In this document: piece after piece, positions 32,194 to 39,810 of the stretch | Numbering within the stretch: position 1 is the first letter of the stretch | How the letters are laid out: each line of letters begins with the position of its first letter | Assembly: GCA_964553405.1 (NCBI GenBank) | Contig: CAZKLS010000011.1 | Span: 1-43,034 of the forward strand | Direction of reading: 5' to 3' | DNA length: 43,034 nt | DNA from: DATIRA01 sp964553405 | GTDB taxonomy: Bacteria; Pseudomonadota; Gammaproteobacteria; Steroidobacterales; Steroidobacteraceae | Program-made: the position numbers and the translations under genes | The notes under the pieces: model-generated | Database searches by the model: none | What the model was told of the DNA's origin: nothing | The model's input: only the letters and a program-made list of their open reading frames with translations

Positions 32194-33461
32194 AACAGGT
32201 CCTTGAGCCGGAACCACAGCATCGCGAGCACCAGCGCCGGCGTTCGCAGGGCCCGCCCCCCCGGGAACGGCTGGTGGGGAATACGGCTGAACATGTCGAA
32301 TCGCCCGGCCTGCCCGGCCACTGCCTCCGCGGCCAGCCGACCCGCCATCCCGGCCATCGCGATGCCGTGCCCCGAGAAGCCCTGCAGGTAGTAGACGTTG
32401 CTGCCCAGCCGGCCGAAGTCCGGTGCCCGGTTCATCGTGATGTCCACGAAACCGCCCCAGGCGTAGTCGATCCTGACGTCGGCCAGTTGCGGGAACACCT
32501 TGACCATGCGGGCGCGCGTCGCGCGTCCCGTGTTCAGCGCGTCGATGCCCGAGTAGCTGACGCGTCCGCCGAACAGCAGCCGGTGGTCCGCGGAACGCCG
32601 GAAATAGTCGAGCACGAAGTTGACGTCCGCGACGGCCACGTTGCGGCGGATCAGCGCGCGGATCCGCTCCTCGCCGAGCGGCTCCGTCGCGACCACGTAG
32701 GTGCCCACCGGCATCACCCGCCAGTCGGACTTCAGCCTGAGGTCGTCCAGGTATCCGCCGCGGCCTGCTACCGCGTACGAAGCCGTCACTGTGCCTCGTG
32801 CGGTCTCGATGCGCAGCGGATCACCCTGGCGCAGCGCCGTGACGGGCGTGGACTCGTAGATGCGCACACCGGCCGCTTCCGCGGCGCGCGCGAGCCCGAG
32901 CGTGTAGTTGAGCGGGTGCAGGTGACCGCTTCCCGGGTCGAAGAGTCCGGCGCAATAGCGCTGCGTCGCGAGCAGCGCCTCCACTTCGTCCCGTTCCATG
33001 AACTGCAGCGCGCCGTAGCCATAGACCTGCTCGAGTTCCTGTTTCAGGTCGAGCAGGTCGTCGCGCTGCCGCGGCTTCAGTGCGGCATGCAGATGGCCCC
33101 AGTGCAGGTCGCAGTCGATCGCGTGCCGGGCGACCCGCGTTCGCAGCAGATCAAGCGCCTCTACCGAGACCTCCCACATGCGCCGCGCCTGCTCGAGGCC
33201 GACCAGCCGTACGATGCTCGCCTGTTCGGTTCCGAAGCCGAAGATCGCCTGTCCGCCACTGCGGCCCGAGCCTCCCCAGCCCACGCGCCGGGCCTCGAGC
33301 AGCACGACCTGGTAGCCGCGTTCGGCGAGCTCGAGCGCCGCCGAGCAGCCGGCGATTCCGCCGCCGATGATGCAGACGTCGGCGCGCAGGTCCTCCTCGA
33401 GCGGCGGTCGGTCGGGGGCCGGATTCGCCGTTGCGGCATAGTAGGAGCGGGCATGGTCCAC
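32190..33461 (-). CDS. FAD-dependent amine/amino acid oxidase-like protein (DAO family)
   Basis: A 423-residue flavoenzyme of the DadA/PuuB/OrdL type. The FAD motif VCIIGGGIAGCSAALELAERG is at 29-49 and is followed by GWGGSGRSGGQ, typical of gamma-glutamylputrescine oxidase-like enzymes. The C-terminal DAO block (YAWGGFVDITMNRAPDFGRL, then YYLQGFSGHGIAMAG) is also typical of that group. It probably oxidises a primary or secondary amine or amino acid with oxygen or a quinone as acceptor. No polyamine genes are nearby, so the substrate is open. It is upstream of the patatin gene with a 4-base overlap. The start at 33461 is divergent from malic enzyme. Confidence 0.85.
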   Translation of the reverse strand: MDHARSYYAATANPAPDRPPLEEDLRADVCIIGGGIAGCSAALELAERGYQVVLLEARRVGWGGSGRSGGQAIFGFGTEQASIVRLVGLEQARRMWEVSVEALDLLRTRVARHAIDCDLHWGHLHAALKPRQRDDLLDLKQELEQVYGYGALQFMERDEVEALLATQRYCAGLFDPGSGHLHPLNYTLGLARAAEAAGVRIYESTPVTALRQGDPLRIETARGTVTASYAVAGRGGYLDDLRLKSDWRVMPVGTYVVATEPLGEERIRALIRRNVAVADVNFVLDYFRRSADHRLLFGGRVSYSGIDALNTGRATRARMVKVFPQLADVRIDYAWGGFVDITMNRAPDFGRLGSNVYYLQGFSGHGIAMAGMAGRLAAEAVAGQAGRFDMFSRIPHQPFPGGRALRTPALVLAMLWFRLKDLL

Positions 33462-33529
33462 CCCGGTAATGTATCCGGCTGCGGGGCTCCGCGGAAATCA
33501 CGGTGTGGCAAGAGTCCGGAGCATGGCTC

Positions 33530-35275
33530 ATGCTTGCGGCCATGACAGACATCAACATCCGAACTCCCTGGCCCGACCAGTCGGAACCGGTCGTGGTCAG
33601 CAAGACGGGCCGCGACCTGATTCGCGACCCGTTGGTCAACAAGGGCACTGCGTTCACTGCCGACGAGCGCGAGCGCTTCGGCCTGACCGGGCTGCTGCCG
33701 TCGCGGCAGCTGTCGATGCAGACGCAGGAGATGCGCGTGCTCGCGGCGCTCGACAAGCTCGTCACGCCGATGGAGAAGTACCTCGAGCTCTCGGCGATGC
33801 AGGATCGCAACGAGCACCTCTACTACCGCGTGCTCACGGATCGTCTCGAGGAACTCATGCCGATCGTCTACACGCCGACCGTGGCGGAGGCGACGCGCAG
33901 CTTCAGTCACGTGTTCCGCCGTGGACGCGGGATCTGGTTGACGCCCGCGAACCGCGGCCGGATGGCGCAGGTGCTGCGCAACGGGCTCGGGGACTGCCCG
34001 GTCCGCCTGATCGTCGTCACCGACAACGAGTCGATCCTCGGCATCGGCGACCAGGGCGCAGGCGGGATGGCCATCTGCGTCGGCAAGCTCTCGCTGTACA
34101 CGGTTGCCGCCGGCATTCCCCCGTCGGTCACGCTGCCGATCAGTCTCGACGTCGGCACCGACAACCAGCGCCTGATCTACGACGACATGTACGTGGGCTG
34201 GCGGGACCGCCGGCTGCGCGGGGCGGAATACGACGAGTTCATCGAGGAGTTCGTCTCTGCGGTGGCCGAGGTGTTCCCGGATGCGCTGCTGCAGTGGGAG
34301 GATCTGCGCAAGGACATCGCGTTGAGCGTGGCGGACCGGTATCGCGCGCGGCTGCCGTCGTTCAACGACGACATCCAGGGTACCGGAGCGGTGGCGCTGG
34401 CCGGAATGATCTCCTCGACCCGGCTCACCGGCCGCCGGCTCGCCGACGAGCGCGTGGTGATTCACGGTGCGGGCGCGGCTGGCCTGGGCATCGCCCGGCA
34501 GATCAAGGCCGCAATGCGGCTCGAAGGGCTGGACGAGGACGAGGTGCGAAGCCGCGTGGCGGCACTCGACAGCCGGGGACTGCTGGTCGACGACCAGGAC
34601 ATGCGCGAGGCATACAAGCGCGAACTGGCCTGGCCCGCCGCGCAGGCCGAGCGTTGCGGGCTCGGGGCGGGAAGCGAGCGCGGACTGCAGGCGGTCGTCG
34701 CCGCGATGCGGCCGACCGTGCTGATCGGCACCTCGGGCCAGCCCGGCTGCTTCGACGAGCAGATCGTGCGCGAAATGGCCCGGCACTGCGAGCGCCCGGT
34801 CGTGCTGCCGTTCTCGAACCCGTCGGACCTGACCGAGGCGCTGCCGGCCGACGTGCTGCGCTGGACGGACGGACGTGCGTTGGTGGCGACCGGCAGCCCG
34901 TTTCCGCCGGTGGACCAGGGCGGACGGCAGATCCACATCGGCCAGGGAAACAACGTGCTGATCTTCCCGGGCGTGGGACTCGGCGCGTTGCTCGGCGGGA
35001 TCCGCGAGATCACCGACGAGATGCTGACCGCAGCAGCCTTCACGCTTGCCGGCATGGTGAACGATGCGGAGCTCGCGAGCGGCATGCTGTTTCCTGCGGT
35101 CTCGAGGCTCAGGGAGGTGTCTGCCGCGGTGGCCGCCGCGGTGGTCTCGGCAGCCGGTGGCGCGGACGTGACCGCACCGCCGCCGGCCGGGCTGGTCGCG
35201 CAGGTCCGCAGCGCGATGTGGGAGCCTCGTTACGAGGAATACCGGCAGCCCGGACCTGATCCCGCGAAAGGGTAG
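33530..35275 (+). CDS. NAD-type malic enzyme
   Basis: A 581-residue large-form malic enzyme that decarboxylates malate to pyruvate. Conserved parts are LYYRVLTDRLEELMPIVYTPTVAEA, with the catalytic tyrosine, VVTDNESILGIGDQGAGGM, FNDDIQGTGAVALAG (metal ligands) and the Rossmann HGAGAAGLGIARQI. The block PTVLIGTSGQPGCF and the FSNPSDLTEA segment complete the nucleotide-binding domain. The length and wording fit SfcA/MaeA-type enzymes. I use the ATG at 33530 because GGAG lies eight bases upstream; an ATG at 33542 and a GTG at 33503 are also in frame. With PPDK at the end of the window it could feed PEP synthesis from C4 acids. Confidence 0.93.
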   Translation: MLAAMTDINIRTPWPDQSEPVVVSKTGRDLIRDPLVNKGTAFTADERERFGLTGLLPSRQLSMQTQEMRVLAALDKLVTPMEKYLELSAMQDRNEHLYYRVLTDRLEELMPIVYTPTVAEATRSFSHVFRRGRGIWLTPANRGRMAQVLRNGLGDCPVRLIVVTDNESILGIGDQGAGGMAICVGKLSLYTVAAGIPPSVTLPISLDVGTDNQRLIYDDMYVGWRDRRLRGAEYDEFIEEFVSAVAEVFPDALLQWEDLRKDIALSVADRYRARLPSFNDDIQGTGAVALAGMISSTRLTGRRLADERVVIHGAGAAGLGIARQIKAAMRLEGLDEDEVRSRVAALDSRGLLVDDQDMREAYKRELAWPAAQAERCGLGAGSERGLQAVVAAMRPTVLIGTSGQPGCFDEQIVREMARHCERPVVLPFSNPSDLTEALPADVLRWTDGRALVATGSPFPPVDQGGRQIHIGQGNNVLIFPGVGLGALLGGIREITDEMLTAAAFTLAGMVNDAELASGMLFPAVSRLREVSAAVAAAVVSAAGGADVTAPPPAGLVAQVRSAMWEPRYEEYRQPGPDPAKG

Positions 35276-35279
35276 GCAC

Positions 35280-35921
35280 GTGCCTGCGTTCGCACCGATC
35301 GCAGTCTGCGGCGTGGCCGTGGCCGGTCTGCTGCTCGCGGAGCGGCGTGAGTCCGGGCGCGGCATCTGGATCGCCAAGCCGGTCGCCTCGCTGTCGTTCA
35401 TCTGGATGGCGCTCGCATCCGGGGCGACGCAGTCGGGCTACGGCCGGTGGATCCTGGTCGCGCTGATCCTGTGTCTCGCGGGCGACCTGCTGCTGATTCC
35501 GCGCAACCGACCGGCGGTGTTCCGGGCGGGCGTGCTCGCCTTCCTGCTCGGGCACCTTGCCTACGCGGCGGGTTTCATCACGCAGCCGCTCGCCTGGCAT
35601 GGCCTCGCGATCGGTGCAGCCCTGCTCGCGCTGGTCGTATTCGTGGTGCTGCGCTGGCTGGGTCCGTCGCTGCCTGCGGACATGGTCTGGCCGGTGCGCG
35701 CGTATCTCTTCGTGATCGCGGTGATGTCCGTGCTGGCCTGCGGCGTGACGGCGGCGGGCGGTCCGCCCTACGTTGCAGCCGGCGCGCTGGCGTTCACCGC
35801 GTCCGACGTCTCCGTGGCTCGAGACCGGTTCCTGCGCCATGAATTTGCGAACCGCGCCTGGGGCCTGCCGCTGTACTACGCGGCGCAGCTGCTGCTGGCC
35901 TCGACGCCGGCGCTGATCTGA
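35280..35921 (+). CDS. YhhN/TMEM86-family lysoplasmalogenase-like membrane protein
   Basis: A 213-residue integral membrane protein with seven to eight hydrophobic helices. The family blocks are WIAKPVASLSFIWMAL, LCLAGDLLLIP, LAFLLGHLAYAAGF, ALAFTASDVSVARDRF and YYAAQLLLA; the aspartates in GDLLL and SDVSVA are the conserved catalytic candidates of the YhhN/TMEM86 group. TMEM86B hydrolyses the vinyl-ether bond of lysoplasmalogens; bacterial members have similar or unknown activity. It starts with GTG four bases after malic enzyme and overlaps the next gene by one base (TGATG). Together with the AGMO-like gene it hints at ether-lipid metabolism. Confidence 0.88.
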   Translation: MPAFAPIAVCGVAVAGLLLAERRESGRGIWIAKPVASLSFIWMALASGATQSGYGRWILVALILCLAGDLLLIPRNRPAVFRAGVLAFLLGHLAYAAGFITQPLAWHGLAIGAALLALVVFVVLRWLGPSLPADMVWPVRAYLFVIAVMSVLACGVTAAGGPPYVAAGALAFTASDVSVARDRFLRHEFANRAWGLPLYYAAQLLLASTPALI

Positions 35922-36613
35922 TGCTGCAGCCGGACGAAATCCTGCCTGACGTGCCGCGGCATCCGGCGCCCTGGGACCTGCAGGGCCGGGGCTGGATCGT
36001 GGCGCTGAAGCTGCCGGCTGCCTCGCCGGCCCGCGATGCCTTCCTGCCGCGGGAGCTGGTCGGCCGCGGCCGCGCGCTCGCCTCGCTGCTGATGTTCGTT
36101 GACTACCTGTCTTCGCCCTGCGGTCCCTACCGCGAACTGCTGTTCATCCCGGGCGCGTTCCCGTTCGGCGACCGGCGGCGGCATTTCACGATCAGCCGCA
36201 TCCTCGTGTCGACCTGGGAGAGCGTGGCGAATGGCCGTCGCAACTGGGGCATTCCGAAGGACCGGGCGGACTTCGAGGTCCAGTACGGAACCGCGCCCGC
36301 GGCCATCGATCAGGTGAGTGTCAGCAGCGACGGGCGGCAGTTGTGCGCACTCGAACTGCAGGTGTTGCGCGGCATGCCGCGCCTGCCGGTGCCCGGCGCC
36401 GTGGTGCCGCAGCGCCTGCGCACGCTGGCGCAGCGTTATCGCGGCCAGGAGTACTACTACGCGCCGCGGGCGAACGGCTGGGTCCGTCCCGGACGGCTCC
36501 TCGGCTGGCGTTTCGACGCCGGGTTGTTTCCGGACCTGAGTGCTGCCGCGGTGATTGCGGCTCTTCGGGTCGAGGACTTCCACATGAGGTTCCCGGTCGC
36601 CCGGATCGGTTAG
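35921..36613 (+). CDS. Acetoacetate decarboxylase-family protein
   Basis: A 230-residue soluble protein related to the acetoacetate decarboxylase superfamily. The block GPYRELLFIPGAFPFGDRRR, followed by SVANGRRNWGIPKDRADFEV, is typical of the fold, and the lysine of GIPK is at the position of the Schiff-base lysine. The usual EE catalytic pair is not obvious, so decarboxylation is not certain; many such relatives have other imine-based chemistry. It overlaps the YhhN stop by one base (TGATG) and is the third gene after malic enzyme, so the three are probably co-transcribed. Confidence 0.75.
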   Translation: MLQPDEILPDVPRHPAPWDLQGRGWIVALKLPAASPARDAFLPRELVGRGRALASLLMFVDYLSSPCGPYRELLFIPGAFPFGDRRRHFTISRILVSTWESVANGRRNWGIPKDRADFEVQYGTAPAAIDQVSVSSDGRQLCALELQVLRGMPRLPVPGAVVPQRLRTLAQRYRGQEYYYAPRANGWVRPGRLLGWRFDAGLFPDLSAAAVIAALRVEDFHMRFPVARIG

Positions 36614-36629
36614 ACTGGGCCCCTCACGC

Positions 36630-36650
36630 GCGCCACCGATCCCGTGGCGC
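36630..36650 (+). terminator. Hairpin after the acetoacetate decarboxylase-family gene
   Basis: A perfect 7-bp stem, GCGCCAC (36630-36636) and GTGGCGC (36644-36650), with a 7-base loop lies 17 bases after the stop codon. It could terminate the malic enzyme-YhhN-ADC transcript. No T-tract follows. Confidence 0.4.
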
Positions 36651-36770
36651 ACCACACAAACCGTCGCAATCGGCACGGCTCCCTGCAACCGCGGGGCCCG
36701 ATGATTTTCCCGGGGCATCCCTAGGCCCGCTGCCGCGCCGACGTTTGCGACGCTGAGCGAGGAGGGCCCG

Positions 36771-37883
36771 ATGCTGGAATGGACACAGAGACTGCTCGAA
36801 GGACTCAGCGAGCAGCGGCTGCTGCATGCGGCCGGCGCGGTCGGCGTGGCGCTGACTGTCTATGCCGCGCTGGTGCTGTTGCGCCGGCTCGTCGCGAGGC
36901 AGTACAGGCGCTACGCGCAGACGGCCGAGAAGGAACTCGTCGAGATCCCGTTGCAGGCGGTCAGCGAAACCCGCTGGCCCTTCCTGGTCGTGGTGGCCAT
37001 TTACGCCGGCATGGTCGCCTTCGGGCTTCCGGACAAGGTCGCGACCGTCATTCACAAGGTCATGACGATCGCCTTGTTCTGGCAGGCCGGGGTCTGGGCC
37101 TCGGCGGCCGCCTCGGGCCTGCTCGACCGGCGCCGGCAACTCGCGCTGCAGCAGGGCAGGTCCCTGACGGGCTCGATCGGGATACTGCGGTTCGTCTCGC
37201 GGGTCGTGATCTGGGCCCTGGTGCTGCTGCTGACGCTCGAGAACCTGGGCGTGGACATCACCGCGCTGGTGGCGGGTCTCGGCATCGGTGGCATCGCAGT
37301 CGCGCTGGCCGTGCAGAACGTGCTCGGCGACCTGCTCGCGTCGCTCTCGATCGCGCTCGACGAACCGTTCGTGATCGGCGATTTCGTGGCCGTTGGAGAC
37401 TTCCTCGGCTCGGTCGAATACGTCGGTATCAAGAGCACGCGCCTGCGCAGTCTGACCGGCGAGCAGATCGTGATGTCGAATGCGGATCTGCTCTCGAGCC
37501 GGCTGCGCAACTACGGCCGGATGGTCGAGCGCCGCATCGTGTTCTCGCTGGGGCTCACCTACGAAACCCCGCGCGCGAAGCTCGAGCAGGTCCCGGCGAT
37601 CGTGCGCAAGGTCGTCGAGCGCGAGAAGGACGTGCGGTTCGATCGCTGCCACTTCAAGAGCTACGGCGCGTTCTCGCTCGACTTCGAGATCGTCTACTAC
37701 GTGCTCAGCCCGGACTACAACCGGTACATGGACCTGCAGCAGCAGATCAATTTCGGCATCCACGAGGCCTTCGAGCAGCTCGGGGTGGAGTTCGCCTATC
37801 CGACGCAGACCCTCTGGCTGGGCCGCCAGTCGCCGCAGGCCTTGGAGGGTGCCGCGAACGGCACGGCCGCGCTCAAATCATGA
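36771..37883 (+). CDS. MscS-family mechanosensitive channel
   Basis: A 370-residue inner-membrane protein with GAGGAGG just upstream of the ATG. Helices at about 15-36, 65-85, 97-115 and 143-160 precede the pore helix, which has the Gly/Ala pattern of MscS TM3 (ALVAGLGIGGIAVALAVQNV, about 164-183). The beta domain follows (DEPFVIGDFVAVGDFLGSVE, then STRLRSLTGEQIVMSNADL), and the C-terminal alpha/beta domain carries FEIVYYVLSPDYNRYMDL. It releases osmolytes on hypo-osmotic shock. It has more helices than E. coli MscS, like the YnaI/YbdG branch. Its stop lies in a 17-bp palindrome. Confidence 0.92.
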   Translation: MLEWTQRLLEGLSEQRLLHAAGAVGVALTVYAALVLLRRLVARQYRRYAQTAEKELVEIPLQAVSETRWPFLVVVAIYAGMVAFGLPDKVATVIHKVMTIALFWQAGVWASAAASGLLDRRRQLALQQGRSLTGSIGILRFVSRVVIWALVLLLTLENLGVDITALVAGLGIGGIAVALAVQNVLGDLLASLSIALDEPFVIGDFVAVGDFLGSVEYVGIKSTRLRSLTGEQIVMSNADLLSSRLRNYGRMVERRIVFSLGLTYETPRAKLEQVPAIVRKVVEREKDVRFDRCHFKSYGAFSLDFEIVYYVLSPDYNRYMDLQQQINFGIHEAFEQLGVEFAYPTQTLWLGRQSPQALEGAANGTAALKS

Positions 37884-37974
37884 ATTTAATTCATGACGCG
37901 GTGCGTGAATTCTTGCCTTCCGGAAGGGTCTATTTCCATAGTATTCAAGAGTTTAACAGTACAAAAACAGACCG
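37879..37974. promoter_or_regulatory. AT-rich palindromic region before the KamA-like gene
   Basis: CATGAATTTAATTCATG (37879-37895) is a perfect 17-bp palindrome that overlaps the mscS stop codon. CCTTCCGGAAGG (37916-37927) is a perfect 12-bp palindrome. The rest, to 37974, is AT-rich in a GC-rich genome and probably contains the promoter of the KamA-like gene, though no clean -35/-10 pair or Shine-Dalgarno can be named. The first palindrome looks like a repressor operator. Confidence 0.5.
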
Positions 37975-39321
37975 ATGACCATGACGCGAAAGTCCACCAA
38001 CAAGTACACGCCGTACGTGCTGACCAGCATGGACGACATCCACCAGCTCGCGAAGCTGCCGGAGTCGCGGCGTCTCGCGATGCGGGCCGTGGCGAGCGTG
38101 CTGCCGTTCCGCACCAACAGCTACGTCACCGACGAGCTGATCGACTGGGACGACATTCCGGGCGACCCGATGTTCCAGCTCACGTTTCCGCAGCCGGGCA
38201 TGCTCGAGCAGGCCGACCTCGGCCGGATGGTCTCGCTGCTCAGAGGCGGGGAGACGTCGAGCCGGATCAAGGCCGCGGCGAACGAGATCCGCCTGAAGCT
38301 CAACCCGCATCCCGCCGGGCAGCTGCAGCACAACGTGCCGCGGCTCGACGGCGAGCCGCTGCCGGGAATGCAGCACAAGTATCGCGACACGGTGCTGTTC
38401 TTCCCGAGCCGGGGCCAGACCTGCCACGCCTACTGCACGTACTGCTTCCGCTGGGCGCAGTTCGTGGGCATGGACGGGCTGAAGTTCGCGCAGCGCGAGA
38501 CCGAGACCTTCCACGAGTACCTCAGGCGGCACACCGAGGTGTCGGACGTGCTGTTCACCGGCGGCGATCCGATGGTGATGCGCGGCTGGCACCTGCGCGC
38601 GTACATCGAGCCACTGCTGAAGCCCGCCTATGAGCACCTGCGACACATCCGCATCGGCACCAAGTCGCTCGCGTTCTGGCCGTACAAGTACGTTTCGGAC
38701 CCGGATGCGGACACGGTGCTGCGACTGTTCGAGCGGGTCGTCAAGAGCGGACGCCACCTCGCACTGATGGCGCATTTCTCGCATCCCCGCGAGCTCGAGA
38801 CGCCGATCGTCCGCGAGGCGATCCGGCGGATCCGCGATACCGGGGCCGTGATACGCAGCCAGGCGCCGCTGATACGCCACGTCAACGACTCGTCGCGTGT
38901 CTGGGCCGACATGTGGCGCGAGCAGGTCAAGCTCGGGATCGTGCCGTACTACATGTTCGTCGAGCGGGACACCGGACCGAAGGGCTACTTCGAGGTGCCG
39001 CTGGCCGAGGCTCACGACATCTTCCGCCGCGCGTTCCGGCAGGTCTCGGGGCTGTGTCGTACCGTGCGCGGGCCGTCCATGTCGGCGACGCCCGGCAAGG
39101 TGGTGGTGCTCGGCACGCAGCAGGTCGGCCGCGAGAAGGTCTTCGTGCTCAGTTTCCTGCGCGGCCGCAAGCAGGAGTGGGTCGGAAAGCCTTTCTTCGC
39201 CAGGTACGACGCCAAGGCCTCCTGGCTGGACGATCTCGAGCCTGCGTTCGGCGAGCGGCGGTTCTTCTACGAGGAGCCGAAGGAATCCGCCGGTGACAGG
39301 CGGGTCGTCGCCTGGGAGTGA
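37975..39321 (+). CDS. KamA-family radical SAM protein (lysine 2,3-aminomutase-like)
   Basis: A 448-residue radical SAM enzyme. The 4Fe-4S cysteines are C150, C154 and C157 in CHAYCTYCFRW, and the SAM-binding GGD follows at 196-198 (FTGGDPMVM). Lysine 2,3-aminomutases carry a PLP lysine in a GGGGK motif; here K375 in ATPGKVVVL is the candidate. The D332 block (ERDTGPKGYFEVPL) corresponds to the substrate-binding aspartate region. It is longer than EpmB (about 340) and has no zinc-binding C-terminal motif. Substrate could be lysine or another amino acid. It is monocistronic, with an AT-rich palindromic leader and no visible ribosome site. An ATG at 37981 is an alternative start. Confidence 0.85.
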   Translation: MTMTRKSTNKYTPYVLTSMDDIHQLAKLPESRRLAMRAVASVLPFRTNSYVTDELIDWDDIPGDPMFQLTFPQPGMLEQADLGRMVSLLRGGETSSRIKAAANEIRLKLNPHPAGQLQHNVPRLDGEPLPGMQHKYRDTVLFFPSRGQTCHAYCTYCFRWAQFVGMDGLKFAQRETETFHEYLRRHTEVSDVLFTGGDPMVMRGWHLRAYIEPLLKPAYEHLRHIRIGTKSLAFWPYKYVSDPDADTVLRLFERVVKSGRHLALMAHFSHPRELETPIVREAIRRIRDTGAVIRSQAPLIRHVNDSSRVWADMWREQVKLGIVPYYMFVERDTGPKGYFEVPLAEAHDIFRRAFRQVSGLCRTVRGPSMSATPGKVVVLGTQQVGREKVFVLSFLRGRKQEWVGKPFFARYDAKASWLDDLEPAFGERRFFYEEPKESAGDRRVVAWE

Positions 39322-39434
39322 GCCGGCCGCTCTGCGCCGCCTGACTCGGCCCGGGACCGACGCGTCCCGGAGCCGTTCACGCAGGCGCCCGACTGTGGCA
39401 TAAAGCACGGGGCCATGGCCGGGAGTCCAGAGCG

Positions 39435-39809
39435 GTGAACCTCGAGAAAGTCATCTTCGGTTTCTTCATCGTGCTGGCGGCGACGCTGAACTTCGGCTTC
39501 GTGTACGGCGACGCCGCCGATCCGGAACACCACCACCTCTGGGAGTTCTTCGCCGCCTTCGTCGTCAACGTGATCGCGACGGTGCTGAAGTTCGGCGACC
39601 GCACGCAGATCGGCGCGGTGCACCTCGCCACGAGCCTGGTCGCCGTGCTGCAGCTCGGTGCCGCGGCGCTCGTGTGGTTCTTCGCGCCCGAGGGACCGCT
39701 TCCCGAGGGCGCGATCGTCAGCATCGTCTCGCTGTCCGCCGGAGCGCTGCTCGCGAACATCGTCTCGATCGTGATACTGATCGTCGAGACGACCGTGATG
39801 CGGAGGTGA
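39435..39809 (+). CDS. Small membrane protein, DUF6394-like
   Basis: A 124-residue protein starting with GTG and having three predicted membrane helices (about 5-25, 38-52 and a long segment at 66-118 that may be two helices). The wording VIFGFFIVLAATLNFGFVYGD and HHLWEFFAAFVVNVIATVLK matches a small conserved family that I associate with DUF6394, of unknown function. Its stop lies inside the ribosome binding site of the K+ channel gene, one base before that gene's TTG start. This strongly suggests an accessory subunit or assembly factor of the channel. Confidence 0.75.
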   Translation: MNLEKVIFGFFIVLAATLNFGFVYGDAADPEHHHLWEFFAAFVVNVIATVLKFGDRTQIGAVHLATSLVAVLQLGAAALVWFFAPEGPLPEGAIVSIVSLSAGALLANIVSIVILIVETTVMRR

Positions 39810-39810
39810 G

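Noticed and set aside
36662..36752. Inverted repeat CGTCGCAA / TTGCGACG upstream of mscS
   Set aside because: Eight-base arms 75 bases apart with no extension are not distinguishable from chance.
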